Program-made: the position numbers and the translations under genes | Part shown: positions 1 through 6,211 of the stretch, piece by piece | Layout: each line of letters opens with the position of its first letter | Position numbering within the stretch: position 1 is the first letter of the stretch | Assembly: GCA_023417955.1 (NCBI GenBank) | Contig: JAEZDW010000048.1 | Span: forward strand, 1 to 7,459 | DNA from: Bacteroidota bacterium | GTDB lineage: Bacteria > Bacteroidota > Bacteroidia > Cytophagales > Cyclobacteriaceae | Reading direction: 5' to 3' | Length of the DNA: 7,459 nucleotides | Notes under the pieces: generated by a model | Told to the model about the DNA's origin: nothing | The model's database searches: none | What the model saw: only the letters and a program-made list of their open reading frames with translations

Positions 1-2
1 AT

Positions 3-1289
3 TTCAACTCCGACGAATTGCTCGACAACATCAATATTAATTTCGAACAGGGAATGCCGTCGTTTGATGACTCGTCAGAAACACCTGCATTCCAGGAAGA
101 AGCGGTCATCCCGACAGAACGACCTGCAAAGGAAGAACGCCAGCCTCAGCCCATGCGCCTCTCTATTCGTGAATTCGATGGGGCGATCAGCAATGAAGGC
201 GTGCTCGAAATCATGCAGGATGGATATGGTTTCCTTCGTTCATCAGACTATAACTACCTGGCCAGCCCCGACGACATTTATGTTTCACCGTCTCAAATAA
301 AGCTATTCGGCCTCAAGACCGGCGACACCGTTAAGGGATACATCCGGCCACCGAAAGAAGGCGAGAAATATTTCGCTCTCCTCAAAGTTGAATCCGTCAA
401 CGGCAAGACCACTGAAGAAATCCGCGACCGCGTAGCATTCGAATATCTTACTCCGTTGTTCCCCAACGAAAAGCTTAGACTCAGCACTACACACGATAAC
501 CTTTCTACCCGTATCCTCGACTTGTTTTCACCGATAGGAAAAGGACAACGTGGTATGATCGTGGCTCAGCCTAAGACAGGTAAGACGGTCTTGTTGAAGA
601 ACATCGCCAACGCTATTGCGGAAAATCACCCGGAAGTCTACCTTATTGTGTTGCTGATTGACGAACGCCCTGAGGAGGTTACCGATATGGCACGAAGCGT
701 AAGAGCAGAGGTAATTGCTTCTACGTTTGATGAACAGGCAGAACGTCACGTCAAGGTATCGGCAATTGTATTGGAGAAAGCGAAGCGCATGGTTGAATGC
801 GGACATGATGTTGTCATCCTCCTGGATTCGATTACGCGTCTTGCACGTGCATACAATACAGTCGTACCTTCATCAGGAAAAATCCTTTCCGGTGGTGTGG
901 ATGCGAATGCCCTGCACAAACCAAAACGCTTCTTCGGTGCCGCCCGTAAAATTGAAGACGGCGGTTCATTGACGATCATCGCAACTGCGCTTATCGATAC
1001 CGGTTCCAAAATGGACGAAGTTATCTTCGAAGAATTCAAGGGAACAGGTAACATGGAACTGCAACTCGACCGCAAGCTATCCAACAGAAGGGTTTACCCT
1101 GCGATCGACGTTCCTGCTTCAGGTACACGCCGGGAAGATCTGCTAATGAGGGAAGACGAACTTCAACGCGTATGGATTCTGCGCAAGTTTATGGCTGACA
1201 TGAACTCGGTTGAAGCAATGGAATTCCTGCAGAGCAAAATGAAAGGAACCAGAAACAACGAAGAGTTCCTGCTCTCTATGAACGGCTAG
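3..1289 (+). CDS. rho: Transcription termination factor Rho (5' end cut by window edge)
   Basis: Hexameric RNA-dependent ATPase/helicase that ends transcription of untranslated RNA in the cytoplasm. The frame is open from base 3, so the true start lies upstream and 428 codons are visible. Counting residues from the codon at base 18, residues 1-45 are a low-complexity acidic/proline-rich stretch typical of the extended Rho N-terminus in Bacteroidota. Residues about 60-125 are the cold-shock-like RNA-binding domain (GYGFLR core). The Walker A motif AQPKTGKT is at 183-190 and Walker B VVILLDSITR at 265-274. The Q-loop/R-loop region is SGGVDANALHKPKRFFGAAR (291-310), and KGTGNMEL (341-348) is strongly conserved. 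The gene ends in TAG and is followed 21 bases later by an intrinsic terminator. It is convergent with the ccm cluster and not functionally tied to it. Identification is essentially certain; only the N-terminal length is unknown. Confidence 0.98.
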   Translation, partial: FNSDELLDNININFEQGMPSFDDSSETPAFQEEAVIPTERPAKEERQPQPMRLSIREFDGAISNEGVLEIMQDGYGFLRSSDYNYLASPDDIYVSPSQIKLFGLKTGDTVKGYIRPPKEGEKYFALLKVESVNGKTTEEIRDRVAFEYLTPLFPNEKLRLSTTHDNLSTRILDLFSPIGKGQRGMIVAQPKTGKTVLLKNIANAIAENHPEVYLIVLLIDERPEEVTDMARSVRAEVIASTFDEQAERHVKVSAIVLEKAKRMVECGHDVVILLDSITRLARAYNTVVPSSGKILSGGVDANALHKPKRFFGAARKIEDGGSLTIIATALIDTGSKMDEVIFEEFKGTGNMELQLDRKLSNRRVYPAIDVPASGTRREDLLMREDELQRVWILRKFMADMNSVEAMEFLQSKMKGTRNNEEFLLSMNG

Positions 1290-1310
1290 GGAAGAATCAC
1301 TGATAAAATG

Positions 1311-1347
1311 AAAGAAGCTGATCCGAATGGGTCAGCTTTTTTTATTT
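1311..1347 (+). terminator. Intrinsic terminator of rho, possibly bidirectional
   Basis: A 9-bp stem AGCTGATCC (1316-1324) pairs with GGGTCAGCT (1329-1337), with one G-U pair and a GAAT loop. A run of seven T (1337-1343) follows, and upstream A residues extend the pairing. It lies 26 bases after the rho stop codon. On the minus strand the same hairpin is followed by a T-rich but interrupted tract (TCTTTCATTTT). It could therefore also stop transcription arriving from ccmF, about 200 bases beyond that gene's stop; this second role is inference. Confidence 0.88.
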
Positions 1348-1544
1348 GGCAGATTATGTGATTCCACGGGGCTGGATTTATAATTTGGAAATTTCTAATT
1401 TCTAATTGATGTGGGCGTATCCCTCGGTGTTCCTGCCGTCAGGATAAGAATTACGATTCAAAAAGATTCTTATCACAACTCTGCGATCATGGTGCCTTGC
1501 GTTGATAAGAACCTTCGATCGAAGACCACCCTGATATTAATAGT
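1348..1544. other. Convergent spacer between rho and ccmF with short repeats
   Basis: No credible gene is seen here. The spacer contains a 7-base tandem repeat ATTTCTA (1391-1404, plus a partial third copy), a small hairpin TCCTG/CAGGA with a CCGT loop (1431-1444), a 9-bp inverted repeat GATAAGAAT/ATTCTTATC (1443-1451 and 1466-1474), a further direct copy of GATAAGAA at 1504-1511, and a 12-bp perfect palindrome CTTCGATCGAAG (1513-1524). None is followed by a clear T-tract on either strand. A role as processing or termination structures for the ccmF transcript is possible but unproven. Confidence 0.5.
1443..1474. repeat. 9-bp inverted repeat in convergent spacer
   Basis: GATAAGAAT at 1443-1451 is the exact reverse complement of ATTCTTATC at 1466-1474, separated by 14 bases. 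It lies about 70 bases beyond the ccmF stop on the minus strand. It has the form of a stem-loop in the 3' untranslated region of the ccmF transcript, but no T-tract follows, so it is recorded as a repeat and not as a terminator. Confidence 0.5.
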
Positions 1545-4079
1545 CTACTCCAGTCCCTTGGCTTTCATCAATTTGAATTCGCGGAAGCGGCGAACCATCG
1601 CGACTGTAAATCCAATCATAACCACGACCGTGCCCAACCATAATATGTTGATGAATGGCTTTTCAAGTGCACGAATTACGATCCAGTCCTTTTGACGCGA
1701 CGATACGTTCAACGTAAATGTGTTGCTTTCCGGGTGAATGTTTGTGAGTTTGAAAAGAAGTCCGAGGTCACGAATTTCCGACGGAACAAGTCCCGGTCTT
1801 CCATCCATAATCAGGAAGATGGGATACGCGAAGTAATCATCATACTCGCCCTTTACACGTACAGTTGCCCTCACGCCAACAGACGATGAATCCAACGGGA
1901 TGCCGCTGACTTCGAATACGCGCTCGATTTTATCAACGGAAGACACGTAGTCGTTAGCGAAAAATTCCTGGTTTAGCTTTACTTCGATGTCTTCTTCATT
2001 TTCCCATTCAATATCCTCCCGGCTGGAACGGCGGTCGACGTGTGCGTATAGGTCTTTCGTTAAATCGCGTTTGATGTCTGGCGACGGAGCAAGTCCCATA
2101 TTCGGGTTATCCTGTACGCGCGGAAACAACTTATGAACCTTTCCACTGCCGTCGGTAAGTTCCAGCTCATAATATGTGTTCTCGGGATAAATGCGAATGC
2201 TGTCGTTGGCTGAATAGAGTTTCTTATTGTTGTAGTCGATGTCTTTCAAAGCCACAACCTTATACGGATCGGGTGTGAAGGCGACGTCGTTAGGATTGAT
2301 GTATCCAAATTTGCCCCGCGGTTCAAGACGTTCACCCTTATATTCAATCTTGTATCCGGCCATCGTGCGCGGCTCATTCACGAAGAGGAGCAGGTGATCG
2401 CGGTTGTAGTCATCGCTCAGGCTTTTGGAGATCAGCATACCGGTATTGTTCAGCGATACCACTTTCGAGTATCCTGCCGAGAACATCACCCCGATGAGCA
2501 TTAACCCTATCCCTATATGCGTGATAGCACCACCGGAAAGTCCGGGACTCTTGCGCGCCAGGGAGAAAAGGATCTTGCTGTTAGCAAATACGGTGAACAA
2601 TCCGGAGAGCAAGAGTATCAACAGCGGAATGTTGTAGATATTGTATGCGTTGAGCAGGATAGCCGTCGCGAGAATGCTGAGCAAGGCAGGCACGAATAAC
2701 TCGTTAAACAATACCTTGCGATCCATCTTGCGCCACCAAAAGAATTGACCGACTGCTGAAAGCAGGCCGACCAAAACAGCAAACCATAACTGATATTGCG
2801 AATAGTATGTTACCTGGTCAGTAGGGGGCGCCAGGTTGGATTCAATTCCAAAAAAGCGCGCCACCGAGTTTACTACCGGCAGGGATGTTCCGGCGAGGAC
2901 CTGGAAACCCATTAGGGTAAGGATTGTGACTCCAATAAAAATCCAGAACTCACGAGAATATGTTTCTACTTCCTTATCACTCGACGGGATGTGCCGCCAG
3001 CGCGCGATGCAGAAGAGTATTCCGGTCAGAAGGAAAAACAGCATGTAAATCAGCAACTGTCCCGAGAGCCCGAGGTCTGTAAAGCTATGTACAGATGTAT
3101 CGCCAAGAACACCGCTGCGCGTCAGGAAGGTTGCGTACAAAATGAGTATGAACGTGGCAATAACCAGAATCACGGATGCCTTAAGCGCAGTCTCGCTGTT
3201 TTTGTACGTGATCATGGTATGTATCGCGGCCACAAGTACGAGCCATGGAACGTAAACTGCGTTTTCAACAGGATCCCAATTCCAGTAACCGCCAAAGTTG
3301 AGCGTCTCATAGGCCCAGTACCCGCCCATCAGAATTCCCAATCCCAAAATGGCAGCTGCAAACAGTGCCCACGGCAGGGCTGGACGCACCCATTCGGTGA
3401 AGCGACGAAGCCATAATCCTGCGATGCAGAAAGAGAACGGCACGAGCGTGGCGGCGAAGCCGAGGAACAGAGTCGGGGGGTGGATTACCATCCAGTAGTT
3501 TTGCAGCAATGGATTAAGTCCGTTCCCGTCCTTCGGAACGAAGTCGGGCTGAGCTTTGAAGATAGGTGCGTCACGCATTACGTCGCGAAGCAACAGGAAT
3601 GGCGAGCTTCCAATCCGAAAATCAAGTCCGGGAATCACAATGCCGAGGATCATCGATGCGAGGAAAGCCTGAACGAGTGCAAATATGGTCATGACCGGAC
3701 CTTCCCAGAATTTGTTGGTATGAATCAGAACGATACCCAGTACGGCATGCCAGAACATCCAAAGCAGAAAGCTTCCCTCTTGTCCGTTCCAGAAGGTTGA
3801 AATGAGGTAGTAACCCGGAAGTTTTGTATCGGAGTAGCTATACGCGTAGTGGTATTCGAAGTAGTGATTCGCAATAATGGTGAAAAGCGTTACGCAAATG
3901 CTTAATACCGCGATGCTGTGAATATAAAAGGCAACCCTGCCGTTCTTAAGCCAGCCCTCTTTGAGATCAATGGATTGTGCGCTGCTGGCCCTGAAGTACG
4001 AATACGCTGTGGCGAGAGCGGCGACGAACGAAATAATTACAGAGATGTGACCGAGGTCACCTATGAAATAATGGATCAT
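1545..4079 (-). CDS. ccmF: Cytochrome c haem lyase CcmF (enlarged form)
   Basis: Membrane haem lyase subunit of cytochrome c maturation System I. It receives haem from CcmE and joins it to the CxxCH cysteines of apocytochrome c at the periplasmic face. The 844-residue protein has about 15 predicted membrane segments, most before residue 540 and the last near 807-827. The WWD haem-handling motif lies at about 260-280 (GGYWNWDPVEN, PWL). Four histidines match the haem-ligand positions of CcmF: H200 in VIHPP, H287 in AAIHT, H331 in SVHSF and H521 in THIGIG. The protein is much longer than proteobacterial CcmF (about 650). The surplus lies in a hydrophilic region about 541-805, presumably periplasmic, with an acidic patch near 688-700. 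The ATG start at 4079 gives the expected hydrophobic N-terminus; no Shine-Dalgarno is evident. It follows ccmE by 58 bases and is the last gene of the cluster. The family assignment is firm. Confidence 0.96.
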   Translation of the reverse strand: MIHYFIGDLGHISVIISFVAALATAYSYFRASSAQSIDLKEGWLKNGRVAFYIHSIAVLSICVTLFTIIANHYFEYHYAYSYSDTKLPGYYLISTFWNGQEGSFLLWMFWHAVLGIVLIHTNKFWEGPVMTIFALVQAFLASMILGIVIPGLDFRIGSSPFLLLRDVMRDAPIFKAQPDFVPKDGNGLNPLLQNYWMVIHPPTLFLGFAATLVPFSFCIAGLWLRRFTEWVRPALPWALFAAAILGLGILMGGYWAYETLNFGGYWNWDPVENAVYVPWLVLVAAIHTMITYKNSETALKASVILVIATFILILYATFLTRSGVLGDTSVHSFTDLGLSGQLLIYMLFFLLTGILFCIARWRHIPSSDKEVETYSREFWIFIGVTILTLMGFQVLAGTSLPVVNSVARFFGIESNLAPPTDQVTYYSQYQLWFAVLVGLLSAVGQFFWWRKMDRKVLFNELFVPALLSILATAILLNAYNIYNIPLLILLLSGLFTVFANSKILFSLARKSPGLSGGAITHIGIGLMLIGVMFSAGYSKVVSLNNTGMLISKSLSDDYNRDHLLLFVNEPRTMAGYKIEYKGERLEPRGKFGYINPNDVAFTPDPYKVVALKDIDYNNKKLYSANDSIRIYPENTYYELELTDGSGKVHKLFPRVQDNPNMGLAPSPDIKRDLTKDLYAHVDRRSSREDIEWENEEDIEVKLNQEFFANDYVSSVDKIERVFEVSGIPLDSSSVGVRATVRVKGEYDDYFAYPIFLIMDGRPGLVPSEIRDLGLLFKLTNIHPESNTFTLNVSSRQKDWIVIRALEKPFINILWLGTVVVMIGFTVAMVRRFREFKLMKAKGLE

Positions 4080-4137
4080 GCTGATCGTCTGATGAAAAAG
4101 TTATGGTACACCACGTAAGGAAACAGGGGGCGCACCT

Positions 4138-4542
4138 TTACACTTTAATGTCCGTTTCCTCGTATTTGGAAGGGCACTTGAGCAGGATCTTCCGGGCCTG
4201 AAAGGATTCGTCCTTATATGCTCCGATAACAACAACCTTTTCGGAGCGTAAAAAATCTGTCGGCATTGGCTGGTTGTAATAAACCTTTTGTTCCTTCCCC
4301 TTGTCGTCGACCATGACAAATGAAAACGACACTTTATCGGCCCCCTCCTCTATTCCGATTACGTTACCTTGTGCGTCTTTTTTGAGTTCACCCACCACGT
4401 GAATGTCTTTTTTGTTTCCGGCAGTCGACATTTGCCAGGCTTCCTCAAAATTAACGTATGTGCTTGCGTCGCCCGCCGTGCTGATAATGATACCAATAGC
4501 AGCGGCAATAACGACGATAATAAGGATGTGCGATTTCTTCAT
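4138..4542 (-). CDS. ccmE: Haem chaperone CcmE, Cys-type (CxxxY)
   Basis: Periplasmic haem chaperone, anchored by an N-terminal membrane segment, that covalently carries haem from the CcmCD complex to CcmF. The 134 residues comprise a short basic start (MKKSH), one hydrophobic segment (about 6-22) and a soluble region (about 45-120) that fits the CcmE OB-fold beta-barrel. A C-terminal tail carries LKCPSKYEE. Classic CcmE uses His in HxxxY for the haem bond; here the matching position is Cys123 with Tyr127, the CxxxY variant known from some sulfate reducers and archaea. Length is slightly below E. coli CcmE (about 159). An AAAGG sequence lies 9 bases before the ATG. The gene sits between ccmD (95 bases upstream) and ccmF (58 bases downstream), as expected for a ccm operon. 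Confidence 0.94.
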   Translation of the reverse strand: MKKSHILIIVVIAAAIGIIISTAGDASTYVNFEEAWQMSTAGNKKDIHVVGELKKDAQGNVIGIEEGADKVSFSFVMVDDKGKEQKVYYNQPMPTDFLRSEKVVVIGAYKDESFQARKILLKCPSKYEETDIKV

Positions 4543-4567
4543 ACCATTCAGCCTTTCCCGAGGATCG

Positions 4568-4575
4568 CAAAATTA
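4568..4575 (-). promoter_or_regulatory. Candidate -7 promoter box upstream of ccmE
   Basis: On the minus strand TAATTTTG matches the Bacteroidota -7 consensus TAnnTTTG. Transcription would start some 18 bases before the ccmE ATG. No exact TTTG -33 element is found at the usual spacing, so this rests on one half of the promoter. It falls in the largest gap of the ccm cluster (4543-4637) and could give separate transcription of ccmE-ccmF. Confidence 0.3.
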
Positions 4576-4610
4576 GCCACAAATGCTTAGAAATAAATGA
4601 TTTCCGTCAC

Positions 4611-4643
4611 AAAAACGGGCGTGTCCGTACGGTAGTTCTACCG
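4611..4643 (-). terminator. Weak hairpins plus short T-run after ccmD
   Basis: Read on the minus strand, a palindrome CGGTAG-AA-CTACCG (4643-4630) overlaps the ccmD stop codon. It is followed by a 4-bp stem ACGG/CCGT (4628-4615) and then TTTT (to 4611). The stem is too short for a convincing terminator. It could attenuate read-through into ccmE, or mean nothing. Confidence 0.2.
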
Positions 4644-4853
4644 CTTTTCCCGAAGCCGGTTTTCCAGCTTGCCGATCTTTCGATCGAGGGTGAAGAGGTA
4701 AAGAATCATTCCGATAAGCACAAGCAGGATAATTCCTACGACGACGTAGATTTTGCCTTCGGAGCGCATGGTGTCGGCCATCTCCGGCTGCGCTGCTGCC
4801 TGTGTGCAAACCAGCAGGGCAAAAAAGCCAATTATTGTTCTAAACAGTTTCAT
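4638..4853 (-). CDS. ccmD: CcmD-like small membrane protein
   Basis: Small partner of the CcmC haem-handling complex, needed in System I to release haem-loaded CcmE. The 71-residue product starts with a signal-peptide-like segment (MKLFRTIIGFFALL..., possible cleavage after AAAQ near residue 22). A short hydrophilic stretch, a single membrane segment (about 36-53) and a basic/acidic helical tail (DRKIGKLENRLREKR) follow. ATG at 4853 is chosen over an in-frame TTG two codons earlier. The gene overlaps the end of ccmC by 14 bases, which suggests translational coupling. Such short proteins carry little sequence signal, so the call rests mainly on position between ccmC and ccmE, size and topology. 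The possible signal peptide differs from E. coli CcmD. Confidence 0.8.
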   Translation of the reverse strand: MKLFRTIIGFFALLVCTQAAAQPEMADTMRSEGKIYVVVGIILLVLIGMILYLFTLDRKIGKLENRLREKR

Positions 4854-5514
4854 TCTCAATTTCAGATATTTTTTCTTCCAGTGATCGCAGACGTATTCTC
4901 AGGTTGCCGATCCAAAGTCCGAGCAGGAACCAGCCTGCCACAGCCGGATAAAATACGAGCCGCATACGCGAATCGAGGTCGTACATATTGAAACCCGGGT
5001 TCCCGCCACTGCCTGGATGTACGGAGCTTGTCATTCGCGGGATTACGAAAATCAACGGAATCATCGCGGCAAACGCAAAAATGTTATAAACAGCGCTTAG
5101 CCGGCCACGTTGTTCCTCGTTATCAATCGATGCGCGCAGAACAAAGTAGGCGAGGTAAACGAGCAACGCGATCGCAGCACCATTTTGTTTTGGATCGCCA
5201 TGCCAGGGGGATCCCCAGGTGTAGTTAGCCCACAGCATTCCGGTAACAATACCAAGAATGCCGAACATCAGGCCAACGTTGGCGTATTCAACTGATTTCC
5301 GATCGTTTTCAATACCAGGGTTAAGCAGATACCGGACAGCGTAGTACACGGACAACAGGAACAGCAGGATCATGCCGAACCACATAGGGACGTGGAAATA
5401 AAGTGCGCGGATGGTCTCGTTCAGGATGTCCAGACGAGGCACGTCAAAAAGCAGTCCGCCGATATGGACATACAGCAAAAGAACAATGGCGCCGATTTTC
5501 AGGAATTTGTTCAT
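4840..5514 (-). CDS. ccmC: Haem-handling membrane protein CcmC
   Basis: Inner-membrane protein of System I that presents haem at the periplasmic face and attaches it to CcmE. The 224 residues have six likely membrane segments (about 7-23, 36-60, 78-97, 113-128, 141-160, 186-206). His41 in YFHVPMW and His166 in SVHPG match the two periplasmic haem-ligand histidines of the family. The WWD motif is at 100-111 (WGSPWHGDPKQN). Compared with the E. coli form WGTWWVWDARLT, two tryptophans are replaced by Pro and Gly, with Arg to Lys, while the first Trp, Gly, third Trp and Asp remain. ATG at 5514 is preferred; an upstream TTG in frame at 5583 would overlap ccmB by 55 bases and add a non-family N-terminus. 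The gene lies 14 bases after ccmB and overlaps ccmD. It is often annotated under the broad CcsA/CcmC family name. Confidence 0.94.
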   Translation of the reverse strand: MNKFLKIGAIVLLLYVHIGGLLFDVPRLDILNETIRALYFHVPMWFGMILLFLLSVYYAVRYLLNPGIENDRKSVEYANVGLMFGILGIVTGMLWANYTWGSPWHGDPKQNGAAIALLVYLAYFVLRASIDNEEQRGRLSAVYNIFAFAAMIPLIFVIPRMTSSVHPGSGGNPGFNMYDLDSRMRLVFYPAVAGWFLLGLWIGNLRIRLRSLEEKISEIENETV

Positions 5515-5528
5515 TACCCGCGTTTCCG

Positions 5529-6200
5529 TTAACTGCGCCAAATATACGGGAAGAGCAGGTAAGCGAGGGCGGTAAGGATGCAATTAATTGCCAGCAGATT
5601 TAACAGTTCATCTGAGCTCGATGCGAATTCAAGGCCGTCAAGAGCATTTTTTGTGGCTTTGATGGATAGGAGGAGTACCGCGATCACGACCGGAAAGCTG
5701 AGCACAGCCATGAGTACGTTGCTGTTGTTGGCTTTGGATGCAATTCCGGAAATCAGGCTGAGTGCTGCAGAGAATCCCCAGGAGGACATTAACAGCGTTA
5801 TGGCAAATGTGACCTTGTCGCGAATGGGATTGTCAATGAACACGGAGAATAACACATAGCCGGCCGCCGAAAGCAGCAGGCATAAGAGCGTATTGTAAAT
5901 GATTTTGGAAAGGATAATTGCCTGTGGGCTCGCAACAGCGTAATAATAGATGTGAAGTCCTTTGCGTTCGCCGATAAAGCTCTTGGCCACACTATTGATG
6001 ACTGAAAACAGAATCGCAAGCCAGAAAAGCGCAGCCCAGGTGGCTTCATTCATCGCGTTATTGCGCAGGTTGAACGTGATGTAACAGATAAACGTGAGGC
6101 TGACCAGGTAGAGGCTGATGCCGGAAATAACGGCCTTGCGCCGGAGTTCAAGGGTGAACTCTTTTTTGATCAGGGTAAGCGTTGCATGGTGTGTTTTCAC
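5529..6200 (-). CDS. ccmB: CcmB, membrane subunit of the ccm ABC transporter
   Basis: Membrane component of the CcmAB ABC complex. With the ATPase CcmA it drives release of haem-bound CcmE from CcmCD. The 223 residues match the usual size (about 220) and show six hydrophobic segments (about 24-44, 53-72, 94-120, 129-152, 161-180, 201-219). The N-terminus contains the family-typical KEFTLELRRK, and the loop SFIGERKGLHIYYY (74-87) fits the conserved cytosolic loop that contacts the ATPase. The start is GTG at 6200: AAGGA lies 6 bases upstream and an in-frame TGA/TAA blocks extension. The gene follows the Wzz-like gene by 9 bases. Its normal partner ccmA is not in the window and would have to be encoded elsewhere. 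Confidence 0.92.
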   Translation of the reverse strand: MKTHHATLTLIKKEFTLELRRKAVISGISLYLVSLTFICYITFNLRNNAMNEATWAALFWLAILFSVINSVAKSFIGERKGLHIYYYAVASPQAIILSKIIYNTLLCLLLSAAGYVLFSVFIDNPIRDKVTFAITLLMSSWGFSAALSLISGIASKANNSNVLMAVLSFPVVIAVLLLSIKATKNALDGLEFASSSDELLNLLAINCILTALAYLLFPYIWRS

Positions 6201-6206
6201 TGCAAT

Positions 6207-6211
6207 TCCTT
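6207..6211 (-). promoter_or_regulatory. Shine-Dalgarno of ccmB overlapping the upstream stop codon
   Basis: Minus-strand TAAGGAATTGCAGTG: AAGGA is placed 6 bases before the GTG start of ccmB, and its first two bases belong to the TAA stop of the Wzz-like gene. This is the clearest ribosome binding site in the window. It supports the GTG start and coupled translation of the two genes. Confidence 0.7.

Noticed and set aside
746..1084. 112-codon minus-strand open frame inside rho
   Set aside because: It lies wholly opposite a highly conserved rho region, has no recognisable protein features and no ribosome binding site, so it is a coding shadow.
1411..1695. 94-codon plus-strand open frame starting in the convergent spacer
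   Set aside because: It runs into the 3' end of ccmF on the opposite strand, lacks a ribosome binding site, and shows no protein-like pattern.
2991..3416. 141-codon plus-strand open frame opposite ccmF
   Set aside because: It is antisense to the conserved WWD region of ccmF; its composition (many Arg, Gln, Asn, Cys) fits a shadow frame and no family is recognised.
5515..5583. Longer ccmC reading frame starting at TTG 5583
   Set aside because: It would overlap ccmB by 55 bases, and its extra 23 residues (proline- and arginine-rich) do not look like a CcmC N-terminus. ATG at 5514 is followed at once by the expected hydrophobic segment.
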